A DNA stretch of 52,620 bases from an uncultured Clostridium sp. (GTDB lineage: Bacteria; Bacillota; Clostridia; Christensenellales; Borkfalkiaceae): positions 1 to 52,620 of the forward strand of contig USMU01000003.1 of the NCBI GenBank assembly GCA_900555925.1, in the 5' to 3' direction. The translations under genes and the position numbers were made by a program. The notes under the pieces were generated by a model. The model ran no database searches and had not been told where the DNA came from. It was given only the letters and a program-made list of their open reading frames with translations. Within the stretch, counting starts at the first letter, position 1. Each line of letters starts with the position of its first letter. This document shows positions 14,800 through 23,640 of the stretch, in pieces.

Positions 14800-15827
14800 T
14801 TACCATTCCAATTTCTTTCCTTCATTCAATAAATACTCATCAGATAAATCGCTATACGTGTTATTCAGTTCCCCGTTGCTATGACCTACATAATGGTCTC
14901 GCGCAGGCGCTGCCACTCCGCATTCTTCGCATCTCGTATAAAACGTTGTTCGCAAATCATAGAGTATATGATTCGGCAGGATTTTATTGAATTGGTCGCG
15001 TATGTACTCCACTCCCGGCATATCAAATTCCGTATCTTCTTCTATATACCGTTTCAGCATTACTGTAATCGGTATTTTTTTATACTCTGTTTTTCCGCCT
15101 TTTCGTTTGGAGTTTTTCGCCACAATAAAATCCCCTTCTACTCTCGCCGTTTTATATTCGTTCGGACGAAGTCCCGTATATAATGCAAGTGCAAAAATCT
15201 TTTCGTATTTTGTGCCTTTCGATTGATTCAGAAGTTTCTTTTCTTCATCTTTCGTCAATGCTTTGCCGTGTTTACTGTTATGTCTTTCAACTATAACGAT
15301 TGACAGCGGATTCTTTTTGATTATATCGTGCGCTATCGCCATTTTGAAAATACCGTTCAACAACGAATAAATTTCGTTATTTGTTTTCGTTTGACCTTTT
15401 TCCGTAAATCTATCTAATAGCTCTTGACAGAAATCCGGCGATATATTCTTCAAAGGCATTGAACCGAAATACGGCTTTATATGGTTTCGATAACGGTACA
15501 TATCGTTTTCAAAAGTTTTTTCCGATACCTTACGTTTGCGATATTTCTCAAAATAATACTCGGCAAATTCTTGGAATGTTTCGGGTATTATTACCGTTTT
15601 TGAAGAACCAGACCTTCTCGATTCTGCTTGTTTTCGCTTCAAATCCGCAACGAGTAAGGCTTGAATAAACTTTTCTTTCGCTATCTCTAAATCCGTACTT
15701 GATGCCGTTACGTTGAAACCGTCTCTACGATAACGTATTTCATAATTTGTCGTATGTTTGCCGCTCTTTCTACGGCGTACTTTTACTATTTTGTCTTGAA
15801 TGATAATTTCTTTTTGAAATCTTATAG
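14800..15827 (-). pseudogene. Second tyrosine integrase, 5'-truncated at the permease junction
   Basis: The frame encodes an arm-binding domain (YEIRYRRDGFNVTASSTDLE), a core-binding domain and a catalytic domain with Arg in YTGLRPNEY, DLRTTFYTR (Tyr in place of the usual His of HxxR), GHSN and final Tyr in NTYSDLSDEY. Aligned with the other integrase, homology runs upstream of the TTG at 15,642 to about 15,827, yet there is no ATG, GTG or TTG in that stretch and the sequence then becomes the permease gene. So the natural start and promoter are missing. Either a dead remnant, or an integrase whose start codon is supplied only when the element is circular. Confidence 0.7.
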
Positions 15828-16199
15828 CGTCGCCACGATGATGCTGGGTAGGAACAATAAAATGCGCAACACGTTATGCAAGAAAATCTTCTTATACAAA
15901 AAGTAAGAAACGAAAAACCCGACGAAGAACATCGCGATACTGATAATGAAAGTTTTTATCGTGTTTACCACCGCGAGCGACACTTCTCCGTCTGTCCTGA
16001 AATCTTCAAACAAACGGGAGAAGTTTTCCAGTGTCCAGTACAGTCTCCCTGTATTGTTACGCAGCTGAAAAGCCATTAAGAAAGCGTCTATATTTACGTA
16101 CACATAAAATATCAAAAAATTCAACACAGGCAGGATGAGGAATATTATGATAAATATCACCCGCTGTAACGGCATCTTTTTCTTTTTAACCTCAGTCAC
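15822..16199 (-). pseudogene. Truncated ABC sugar transporter permease (MalF/UgpA-type)
   Basis: Encodes only the first 125 residues (MTEVKKKKMPLQRVIFIIIF onward): the first membrane span, the periplasmic-side segment (NIDAFLMAFQLRN) and two more spans up to LRILLFLPSII, after which full-length members continue for about 170 residues including the EAA loop. The frame ends in a stop created at the junction with the integrase. The GTG start has AGGAGAAAGAACA upstream and overlaps the stop of the surface-protein gene by 8 nt. The gene was almost certainly broken by an integration or deletion event; its partner permease and binding protein are absent here. Confidence 0.8.
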
Positions 16200-17997
16200 T
16201 GTTCTTTCTCCTTACGAGAGCGAGCACCAATGCCGCGCTGATAACCGATACGAACGATGCCGCACTACCGCAGCCTTTCTTTTCTTCCGTACCGGAATTT
16301 TCTTCATTTTCATTCTCGACATAGTTGGAGTCTTTCTCCCAGCGCGCCAATACGTTCAATCCTCCCGGCACCACGGCATTGAAATCGAAAGTCGATCCGT
16401 CCTCCAATACCCAGCCGACGAAGATAAATCCTTCTTTTACGGGGTCGACCACTTTCTCGGGGACTTTCCAACCCGTAGCCGCCGTTACCGTCTGCCGCCC
16501 CAGACGGGTGGCTTCCAGTATCTCTTCGCCGTCGTAGAAAGTCACGTAACAATCCTGCAAACGAATAAAGTCCCCATTCAGATCCAGCCGACTAAAATAT
16601 GCTGTCCCGGACATCACCCCGTCCGCTTTTTCGAATATGATCTCGTGCGAGCTCAAAATATAATACTCACAGTTTTCGCCGTCGTAAACCGCAGCGTTAT
16701 CCTTTTTCAACTCTATTATGATATCTGACGCCGAATCGTAATAAAATCCGAAAAACGCCCCGGAATCCGCAGCTTCTTCGTAACCCCATGCTGCCGTTAA
16801 CGTATAATCTGCTTCGATAACGATATTGAAGTCAAAGGGAGTTTTGCCATTCATCCAGTCCGTCAGTACGTATCCGGAGCGTTCCACTTCGGGAGCTTTC
16901 GTCTTTTGACCGTCCTTCACATATTCGATGATATCCTTTTCAGGCAAACCCGTCCGATACACGATTTTATGGCTATTTTCCGCTCTCTCGTAATTTTCGG
17001 AATCTTCCGAAAGGTCAAACAGAGTCACGCCCATTCCTGCCGTCGTGTATACTACAAGGATATCATCTGCCGTATGCGCATATCCGATCACCTGACCTTT
17101 CAGGGCACTTTCCGGTACCTTAACACTGCCGTCCTCAAATACAAAAATATTCCCGTCCGTCCCCTCATACAGTCCCTCGGCGATAAAGCCGTCCTTTGTT
17201 TCTCTCCAATAGGACGTTAAAGATACGTCGTTCAGTACCGGACACGAAAAATCAAAAGACTTCCCGGTTATCGTCAGCCATCCACAGAATACTTTCCCGT
17301 CCTTCTCTTCCGGAATCTGGGGAACTCCCACAGTCATGCCATTAATGACAATAAGTTCTTCGTCGTCCAGCTTCACCACGCGTTCTTCCGCCTCAGCCAC
17401 ATAATCGATAAGAATATACGGGTTGACGTCCTCTTCCTCGATATTCAGACCGGCGCCTATCATGAATCCACTTATTTCTCCGTTCTCATCCGCTATGGCC
17501 TCCGCTTCCGCCTCCGTCAGCCGCACCGACACCCATTGGTTTTGCTCTATATTTTCCGACAGAAGATACCCGGCCGTATGCCCGTCCGCACCCACGCCAT
17601 AAAATCGGATACCGCCTGCGGCCAAGCTATACCGCCCGTCATTGGACAGGTGTGCATATATTCGTATCACAATCCCGCCGGATCCGGACACCGCCACGGA
17701 CTCCCCGAAAATTACCGTGTCGGACAGGTAGGTGGTATTCGTAGGCAAATCGAAACGGAATGCCTTTCCGTCTACTGCTCCCGCATCGTTCGCCTGAGTA
17801 AACTCTCTCTGCTCGCCCTTAGTTTCTCCGTTCAGCATTTTCAACGTCCCGTCCGCTTTGGTATAATCTTCGACAGCGTTACTCAGAATACCATCCCCGG
17901 CCGCCATGGCCTTTTCGCTTGCCCAGCCCGCAAACGGGCCAAAAATCAAAGCAAACGCATACACTACAGTTAGCCATTTCATAACCTTATTTTTCAT
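16192..17997 (-). CDS. Surface protein with InlB-type repeats and a Cys-containing C-terminal anchor
   Basis: A 601-aa protein. Signal peptide (MKWLTVVYAFALIFGPFAGW, cleaved near AMA-AG). Residues about 40-200 form a beta-rich domain resembling carbohydrate-binding jelly rolls. Three repeats follow that match the Listeria/Bacteroides InlB B-repeat pattern (GKVFCGW...FDFS, GYVLTDW...FDFN, GFIFVGW...FDFN). The C-terminus has an acidic linker, GCGSAAS, a hydrophobic span and RRKNSD. That tail matches the one on the 265-aa protein at 39,230-40,027. RBS GAGGAGAAAGTG. Likely exposed on the cell surface, as a glycan binder or adhesin. Co-transcribed with the truncated permease. Confidence 0.75.
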   Translation of the reverse strand: MKNKVMKWLTVVYAFALIFGPFAGWASEKAMAAGDGILSNAVEDYTKADGTLKMLNGETKGEQREFTQANDAGAVDGKAFRFDLPTNTTYLSDTVIFGESVAVSGSGGIVIRIYAHLSNDGRYSLAAGGIRFYGVGADGHTAGYLLSENIEQNQWVSVRLTEAEAEAIADENGEISGFMIGAGLNIEEEDVNPYILIDYVAEAEERVVKLDDEELIVINGMTVGVPQIPEEKDGKVFCGWLTITGKSFDFSCPVLNDVSLTSYWRETKDGFIAEGLYEGTDGNIFVFEDGSVKVPESALKGQVIGYAHTADDILVVYTTAGMGVTLFDLSEDSENYERAENSHKIVYRTGLPEKDIIEYVKDGQKTKAPEVERSGYVLTDWMNGKTPFDFNIVIEADYTLTAAWGYEEAADSGAFFGFYYDSASDIIIELKKDNAAVYDGENCEYYILSSHEIIFEKADGVMSGTAYFSRLDLNGDFIRLQDCYVTFYDGEEILEATRLGRQTVTAATGWKVPEKVVDPVKEGFIFVGWVLEDGSTFDFNAVVPGGLNVLARWEKDSNYVENENEENSGTEEKKGCGSAASFVSVISAALVLALVRRKNSD

Positions 17998-18018
17998 ATC
18001 ACTTTCTCCTCAAATGTT

Positions 18019-18059
18019 TTTCTTTGTTGGCAAAGCCAACAAAGAAAGGGTACCCTTTC
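18019..18059 (-). promoter_or_regulatory. Two overlapping palindromes in the leader of the surface-protein gene
   Basis: On the minus-strand RNA a 16-nt palindrome (GAAAGGGTACCCTTTC, 18059-18044) shares its last bases with a 13-bp hairpin (arms 18047-18035 and 18031-18019, 3-nt loop). The two structures compete for the same four bases. They lie between the isomerase stop and the surface-protein RBS. The same arrangement occurs upstream of the GH4 gene (49,166-49,207). Confidence 0.5.
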
Positions 18060-18095
18060 GACCGTTATAAAGCAAATTTTTCCGACTTTTTTATT

Positions 18096-18935
18096 TTATA
18101 TCAATTCGCCTAAAAATTTCACCGCAGCAGAAATATCTTTCTCGGGATTTTCCCCCACTTCTCTCTCGATAGTCAGATATCCATCGTACCCTATTGCTTT
18201 CAAGGCCGAAAGGTAATGCTTCCAAGGTACGTTCCCTTCGCCCAAGGGCAATTCCTTGAAGCATTCGTCGAAGTTTACCGGGTCGACGTGAGTAACGGTA
18301 GGCAAATAAATGCGCCTTGCGTCAATCTTTTTCAGCAGGATTCCGTCCTTAGCGTGCGTATGCACGATATAGTCTTTGAGATTATATACGGCCTCGACGG
18401 GATCATCCGCCGACACCATTACGAGATTTGCAGGGTCGAGATTAACGCCCACTCCTCGGCTTTCTAGCATATCCAGGAAACGCTTCAGCCTTGCGGAAGG
18501 CTCCGGCCCTGTTTCCACTGCAAAATGTCCGTCGAGGCTGTCCGCAAAACCAGCCAATTCACGACATACTTTCGCCATATTTTCATACTCTTCGGTATTG
18601 AAATCCTCGGGAACTACGCCGATATGCGTCGTCACAATATTGGTTCCCAACTCCTTTGCCAGGTCTAAAATCCGTTTCTCCCGCTCAATTTCCTCTCGCA
18701 TTTCATTAGGATAATAATACATTCTGCACCCAAAGTCCCCGCACAAAGCGGACACTTCCAGCCCCTCCCCATCCAAAATGCGCTTCACTTCCTTTACCTC
18801 GGTAGCAGTCATTCCGTCATGTACTGCGTCGCTTTTGGCAAAAATCTGCACGCCGTCCAAACCTAAAACTGCGGCTTCCTTCACGCTTTCCCTAAACGGT
18901 TTTCTGAAACTTTCCAGCAATACACCTTTTTTCAT
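18096..18935 (-). CDS. Sugar phosphate isomerase/epimerase (xylose isomerase-like TIM barrel)
   Basis: A 279-aa protein of the AP endonuclease 2/xylose isomerase-like TIM barrel family. Visible metal-site strands include NIVTTHIGV, HFAVETGPE, VGVNLDPANL, DYIVHTHAKDG and YLTIEREVG, which supply the Glu, Asp and His ligands of this fold. The ATG at 18,935 overlaps the upstream stop (ATGA); a GTG-led extension seen earlier is inside the upstream gene. Together with three Gfo/Idh/MocA oxidoreductases it probably handles inositol-like, keto- or uronic sugar derivatives; such gene sets are commonly linked to oxidation-isomerisation of modified sugars. Exact substrate not deducible. Confidence 0.8.
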   Translation of the reverse strand: MKKGVLLESFRKPFRESVKEAAVLGLDGVQIFAKSDAVHDGMTATEVKEVKRILDGEGLEVSALCGDFGCRMYYYPNEMREEIEREKRILDLAKELGTNIVTTHIGVVPEDFNTEEYENMAKVCRELAGFADSLDGHFAVETGPEPSARLKRFLDMLESRGVGVNLDPANLVMVSADDPVEAVYNLKDYIVHTHAKDGILLKKIDARRIYLPTVTHVDPVNFDECFKELPLGEGNVPWKHYLSALKAIGYDGYLTIEREVGENPEKDISAAVKFLGELI

Positions 18936-19774
18936 ATCTTCACCCACTCGCAACGGTTTTTCTGCGCTTTCAGTACGCCGTCACGCACCGCCATCACTTC
19001 CAAGGTATGCTCTCTGCTTAATGCCGGTATGCCTGTTTCAAATAATTCCAGCACGCTCTTGATGAGATTTTTGAAGAACTCGGAACGAATGGGCGTGAAT
19101 TTTACTTCCTTCCCGTTGTCGATGCTCACTGAAAAATCGTAAGAAGGAGAATAGTTTAACACCGCTGCCCTGCCGTCTCCGTAATCGATAGACACAGAGG
19201 TATTCTCCCCCACGCAGGCCGCTATTGCGCGCTTCGCCCCGCAGCCCATCAGAGTGACAATCATTTCCAGCTGATGCACACAGTACCGCTCTAACGCTCC
19301 GCCACCCCCGGTGGATATCACTGACTTGACGGGCGAGGCGAAAGATTTCAGTTCGTCCGCAAAACCTAAAGCCGAGGCGCTGAACATGGGAGTTTTATAC
19401 TCTTTAGCTAGCTTAAAAATTTTCTTCGCCGTTTCCAAGTCGGGGGCAAACGTCTTATCTATATAAGTAGGTTTCCCAAATTTCAGAACTCTCTCTGCAT
19501 AAGACAGATGCTTTTCGGGATTGTCCGGGGAAAGAATGATGATATAATCGCTCTTTTCGCATACTTCTTCGATACTGCCGCACAGCTCACATCCGAACTT
19601 CCTGCACCACTCTGCACTCGTCATTCCGTCAGACGGAGATTGGTCTAATTCCGCCCAAGCATACGCCACAGTAAATTCTTTTCCCGTCTTTTCGCAGCTC
19701 TCCTTAATCCAACCGGGATAATTGTTCGCGTGCCACTCGCTGAGATAAAAATCGATAAATCCTATTTTTTTCAT
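18932..19774 (-). CDS. Gfo/Idh/MocA-like oxidoreductase, divergent nucleotide-binding motif
   Basis: A 280-aa protein, shorter than the 330-400 aa usual in the family. It starts MKKIGFIDFYLSEWHANNYP, so the GxGxxG dinucleotide loop is replaced by FIDFYLSEW. The usual EKP lysine motif appears as IDKTFAPD. The C-terminal domain is reduced. Family assignment is from the overall Rossmann pattern (YIIILSPDNPEKHLSYAERV, GKPTYIDK). It may be a non-canonical or partner subunit. Cofactor use is uncertain. Operon partner of the genes on both sides. Confidence 0.65.
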   Translation of the reverse strand: MKKIGFIDFYLSEWHANNYPGWIKESCEKTGKEFTVAYAWAELDQSPSDGMTSAEWCRKFGCELCGSIEEVCEKSDYIIILSPDNPEKHLSYAERVLKFGKPTYIDKTFAPDLETAKKIFKLAKEYKTPMFSASALGFADELKSFASPVKSVISTGGGGALERYCVHQLEMIVTLMGCGAKRAIAACVGENTSVSIDYGDGRAAVLNYSPSYDFSVSIDNGKEVKFTPIRSEFFKNLIKSVLELFETGIPALSREHTLEVMAVRDGVLKAQKNRCEWVKI

Positions 19775-19783
19775 AATTTCTCC

Positions 19784-20842
19784 TTACAGAACAACTTCCT
19801 TTCCTTCCTTCGCCGACGCGTAAATGGCATCCATCACCTTTGCAGTTTCTATAACGTTGTCGATATGGCTGCGAGTCTTTAAGCCGCTTTCGATAGCTGC
19901 AAAAAATGCCTTGTCCTCTTCTTCGTACATATTCGGAATAACATAGTCGGGCGAAATCGTCTCCAACAACCCGTTGTTACTTCTATACAGAATAAATTTC
20001 CCTCCGTATTCTAATCTCGCGCCCGCTTTATCGCCGAGAAAATCGATAAACATTTCGTTCTTGTCGATGTTCTGCGCCCAAGCCCCATTCAAAGAAATAC
20101 TCGCCTTGTCCGTCCGCACAAATCCAGTGACGAATTCTTCCACGTCGTTGATTCCGTCCGGTTTTGCCGGCCCAGCCCACATCCCCGTATATACGTAATC
20201 GCCAATGTTTTTCGCCAGCTTGTTATAGCAGTTAGCGGATACTGTCTTTACTTTCGCATCAATGATGTACATAATAAGGTCGAGGAAATGTACCCCCCAG
20301 TCGATCAAAACGCCGCCTCCCGACTTGGCTTTGGTGGTAAAATCTCCGCCCAATCCAGGAATGCTGCGATGATTTCTGAACGAGCAGTACACATGATAGA
20401 TCTCACCGAACTCTCCCTTTTCCGCCATATCCTTCAACAGTTCAACCGATTTTTGGTAACGGTTACAGACGCCGATATTCAGCATCAGTCCCTTTTCGTT
20501 GGCCAGCGCCTGCATCTCCGCGGACAACTTATAATTGACTGTAACGGGCTTTTCGCAGAATACATGCTTGCCCGCATTCAATGCGTCCATGGTAACGGTG
20601 TAATGCGCATAATTGGGGGTAAGTACATACACGGACTCCACTTCGGGATCAGCCAAGGCGATCTTATAATCGACGATCGCCTGCTCACAACCATACTTTT
20701 CCCTGGCGTTTTCCGCACGATCTTTAATGAGGTCGACGGCATACTTGATACGTACATTCTTTATCGCTGAAAGCGCGGGAAAATGTGCGCCGTTAGCAAT
20801 ATTGCCGCAACCGATTACGGCAATGACATTCTGTTTTTTCAT
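19784..20842 (-). CDS. Gfo/Idh/MocA family NAD(P)-dependent sugar oxidoreductase
   Basis: A 352-aa protein. Rossmann loop VIGCGNIANGAHFPAL at residues about 9-24, catalytic lysine motif HVFCEKPVTVN near 90-100, and a C-terminal alpha/beta domain with GGVLIDWGVHFLDLIMYI, the typical aspartate-histidine helix. Normal length. It oxidises or reduces a sugar, cyclitol or derivative with NAD(P). Sits 9 nt upstream of the previous gene and 22 nt after the next, all transcribed together from the promoter at 22,190-22,162. Confidence 0.85.
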   Translation of the reverse strand: MKKQNVIAVIGCGNIANGAHFPALSAIKNVRIKYAVDLIKDRAENAREKYGCEQAIVDYKIALADPEVESVYVLTPNYAHYTVTMDALNAGKHVFCEKPVTVNYKLSAEMQALANEKGLMLNIGVCNRYQKSVELLKDMAEKGEFGEIYHVYCSFRNHRSIPGLGGDFTTKAKSGGGVLIDWGVHFLDLIMYIIDAKVKTVSANCYNKLAKNIGDYVYTGMWAGPAKPDGINDVEEFVTGFVRTDKASISLNGAWAQNIDKNEMFIDFLGDKAGARLEYGGKFILYRSNNGLLETISPDYVIPNMYEEEDKAFFAAIESGLKTRSHIDNVIETAKVMDAIYASAKEGKEVVL

Positions 20843-20864
20843 GACTTTTTTCTCCTTTTGAGCC

Positions 20865-22151
20865 TTATAATTTTATTTCTTTCCCGTTCGCCAACCGGCT
20901 TTCTTCGGCCGCAAACGCGATATAATGACTTTCCAATGCCTCTTTGAGTCCCGTTCTCCATTCGTCCTCCCTGCCCTTATGCTCTGCACAGGCCAAGAAA
21001 TCCTCAATAAGTCCCGCATCCCCGCCGCCGTGGCAACCGGCCTCGTCGCTCGCTTTTTTCAAGTTTACCTCTTTTATCGGCTTTCCCAATTTCATGACGC
21101 ATATCTTCGAATCTTCAAAATCTCCGGATATCTCTCCCGCCGTGCCATTTATGACGATTTTTCTATTATCCTTCGCTGCCAGCGACATCATTGAAAACTG
21201 AGCAGTTACTCCGTCTTCAAATAACAGATTCACCACCTGGTGATCCACCACGTCGTTACCGCAACGGAATACACATCTGCTCAATTTTGGATTTGCCTCT
21301 ATAGCTCTTATAAGAGCTTCTTCGTTATACGTGCGCCTGTCGAAACGATTCCCGTCTATGTACCCCGAATGCCGCCCATATATCTGATAGGCGTCAAACG
21401 GGCATCTCTCGCGCGCCTTTTTAGGACACTCACCGCAGTATTCTGCTGTCGATAAGGCATTCTCCTTTCTAAAATAAGACAATCCGCCGTATGAACTCAC
21501 AGAAAGGCACTTTTTTCCCACTAAAGCGATGAGAATATCCAAATCGTGACAACTTTTAGTTAAAATCATCGGCCCGCTCTTTTCCGCCGCCGCCCACGGT
21601 CCGCGTACGTACCCGTGCGGGCGGCATTCCCAGTGTCCGTGTCCGTCCCCGCGCCCGCCCCGCCAATAGGCTACACTTTCCGATTGTCTTACGCTGACAA
21701 TGTCTCCTATTTCACCACTTTTAATGATCTCCCACAATTTGCGGTAAAATAGGCTATATCTCAATACGTGACATACCATCACCAGTCGCCCCGTCTTTTC
21801 AGCCAATTTATCCAACTTCCGACATTCTTTTTCCGAAGGGGATATGGGCTTTTCTACCAATACGTCCAACTCCGATTTTAACGCCCTCTCTGTCATCGCA
21901 AAATGCTCTTTGTCCGACGAAGCAATGATCGCCGCCGTAACGGCTGTTCCGGAACGGTAAAAGGCATCCTCTGACGCAAACAGCTTGTTTTCGGAAATCC
22001 CGAATTTTTCCGCAGCCAGCGCCCGAGCCTCTGCCCGTGGGTCTATGACGGCCGCCACTTCTCCGCGGCCGTTTTTTTGTATCAGATCGGCATACTGGCT
22101 TCCCCGATTACCGAATCCCATTATAACTGTCTTTACCATTTCTCTCTTCAA
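20865..22151 (-). CDS. Gfo/Idh/MocA family oxidoreductase with Cys-rich insert
   Basis: A 428-aa protein, longer than usual. Rossmann loop VIMGFGNRGSQYADLIQ, EKP motif DVLVEKPISPSEKEC, and a conserved MILTKSCHDLDILI helix. An insertion around residues 235-260 carries four cysteines (YCGECPKKARERCPFD), a pattern known in a subgroup of this family and compatible with a zinc site. First gene of the operon; RBS GAAGAGAG. Divergent from the AraC regulator with about 150 bp between, so that regulator is the obvious controller. Confidence 0.8.
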   Translation of the reverse strand: MKREMVKTVIMGFGNRGSQYADLIQKNGRGEVAAVIDPRAEARALAAEKFGISENKLFASEDAFYRSGTAVTAAIIASSDKEHFAMTERALKSELDVLVEKPISPSEKECRKLDKLAEKTGRLVMVCHVLRYSLFYRKLWEIIKSGEIGDIVSVRQSESVAYWRGGRGDGHGHWECRPHGYVRGPWAAAEKSGPMILTKSCHDLDILIALVGKKCLSVSSYGGLSYFRKENALSTAEYCGECPKKARERCPFDAYQIYGRHSGYIDGNRFDRRTYNEEALIRAIEANPKLSRCVFRCGNDVVDHQVVNLLFEDGVTAQFSMMSLAAKDNRKIVINGTAGEISGDFEDSKICVMKLGKPIKEVNLKKASDEAGCHGGGDAGLIEDFLACAEHKGREDEWRTGLKEALESHYIAFAAEESRLANGKEIKL

Positions 22152-22161
22152 TCCCGATAAT

Positions 22162-22190
22162 ATTATAATATAGAATACCCGTTTTGTCTT
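22162..22190 (-). promoter_or_regulatory. Promoter of the oxidoreductase operon
   Basis: Minus-strand -10 TATAAT (22167-22162) and -35-like AAGACA (22190-22185) with a 17-nt spacer. The weak -35 fits a promoter that needs activation by the divergent AraC protein. Confidence 0.5.
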
Positions 22191-22207
22191 TGATAATTTA
22201 AAATCGA

Positions 22208-22251
22208 AAATTTATCATTTTTCGTCAATTTTTTCTTTTCATGATAAATTT
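22208..22251. promoter_or_regulatory. Inverted repeat, candidate AraC operator
   Basis: An 11-bp perfect inverted repeat (AAATTTATCAT, 22208-22218, and ATGATAAATTT, 22241-22251) separated by 22 bp lies between the two divergent promoters. AraC-family dimers often bind paired half-sites about two or three helical turns apart. Confidence 0.45.
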
Positions 22252-22263
22252 AGATTACAGATA

Positions 22264-22292
22264 TTTACAAACAGAAAAAGGTATGCTATAAT
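22264..22292 (+). promoter_or_regulatory. Promoter giving a leaderless AraC transcript
   Basis: TTTACA (22264-22269), 17-nt spacer, perfect TATAAT (22287-22292). The last base of the -10 is only 6 nt before the ATG at 22,299, so the predicted first transcribed base is the A of that ATG. No Shine-Dalgarno sequence can exist on such an mRNA. Confidence 0.65.
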
Positions 22293-22298
22293 ATAAAT

Positions 22299-23153
22299 AT
22301 GGCATACAATTCAAAGTATCATTTTGATAATTTATTTCTGCTTGCCCCCATTCCCTGCGAAAATTCGTTGGTTTATCAGTTAGGGGAAATCTATTGCTCA
22401 CATACATCGGAAGTGCCAGAACATCCCCAAAATTTTTTCGAGTTCACTTTCGTCCTTGAAGGCAAAGGCATCGTTTATACGGACGGTTCTCCCATCTCCG
22501 TCGGCCAGTACGACTGTTACTGGTCGATACCCGGCGAAAATCACCGTATTGTGTCTGACCTCGCTCAACCTCTCCGATTTTGTTATGTGGCCTATATGTC
22601 GAGGGACGTCAATATCGACAATATCCACACCCAATTATTTTCCGGGCCCCGACCGCTCGGCAAGGAACAACGCATTTTCAATGACAAAACGTTGAAAGAA
22701 AATTTTGCCGACATGCTGACGGAAATATCCGAAAAACCCCCTTTTCTCTCTCCTATGCTTGGCTCGCTGCTGAAGATGGTAATCGTCAAAGCATTCCGGC
22801 ATCTTACTAATACCGACACAAATAACTACCATATTGACAAAAAGGATGCTGACTATCTGGCTTACCAAACGGCAAGGTATATTGAACAGAATATTTTAAA
22901 AATGAAATCTCTTACCGAACTGGAAAGAGTATTGCATTATAATTATCAGTATATCGAACGCAATTTTCAAAAAATCATGAATATGACGCTGAACAAATAT
23001 TTCCTCAACAAGCGTATGGAAAAGGCAACCGAACTTTTGTCCTCAGGAACAAGCGTTACTAAAACGGCAGAACTGTTGCAATATTCGTGTATTCACACCT
23101 TTTCGCGCGCATTCGAAAAATTTTTCGGAATTCCACCCAGCCATTATCAATAA
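22299..23153 (+). CDS. AraC-family transcriptional regulator
   Basis: A 284-aa protein. N-terminal cupin-like sensing domain (residues about 25-160: FEFTFVLEGKGIVYTDGSPI, YDCYWSIPGENHRI) and C-terminal double helix-turn-helix (about 195-284: LNKYFLNKRMEKATELLSSG, SVTKTAELLQYSCIHTFSRA, FEKFFGIPPSHYQ). It senses a sugar or derivative and should activate the divergent oxidoreductase operon. The start is fixed by the -10 box immediately upstream; the next ATG is not plausible without losing the cupin strand. Confidence 0.9.
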   Translation: MAYNSKYHFDNLFLLAPIPCENSLVYQLGEIYCSHTSEVPEHPQNFFEFTFVLEGKGIVYTDGSPISVGQYDCYWSIPGENHRIVSDLAQPLRFCYVAYMSRDVNIDNIHTQLFSGPRPLGKEQRIFNDKTLKENFADMLTEISEKPPFLSPMLGSLLKMVIVKAFRHLTNTDTNNYHIDKKDADYLAYQTARYIEQNILKMKSLTELERVLHYNYQYIERNFQKIMNMTLNKYFLNKRMEKATELLSSGTSVTKTAELLQYSCIHTFSRAFEKFFGIPPSHYQ

Positions 23154-23640
23154 CCCTTTCTATTCCCGCTAGTTTTTCCAGCATTTTTTATTTTCTCCCT
23201 ATTTTTTCCGTTCCTTTCCCATCTTTCCCTGCCATTCCTGCCCACCGTAATCTAGCCCACCAAGACGTGCTCCACTCTAAAAAGAAAAACCCATTTTTTA
23301 CCCTAAACTTATCGAATGAAAAGGCGACAATATTCCGCTATCTCTTCAATTCTTGTTTTTTTCCAATAAATATGACAAATTTTTCTCAAGGATTTATTTT
23401 AGCCGAAAAGTTTGATATAATAAAACCAATAGAAGAAGTTTGAAACAAAGAAGAAAGAAGGTACGATAAAAAAGCCCAAGTCGAGAGCGGACTTAGGCGA
23501 GAGTTTTTATAGGTATGACAGTTAGGGCAGCACACTGTCCGAATCAGCAATTACATAACCGCGGAGATTTTAGTAAAGCAATGGCGGCCGTGAGCGGAAA
23601 AACATGTCCTTGCGGAACGGTGGTGTGAGAGCGGTAAAAA
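23154..23640. other. Non-coding flank left of the IS110 remnant
   Basis: About 490 bases after the AraC gene with no supported gene. It holds one weak hairpin (AAGTC/GACTT extended by GCC/GGC, 23474-23498) followed by a short T-run, and T-rich stretches. It may include lost parts of the IS110 element's 3' end, but nothing is recognisable. Confidence 0.4.
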
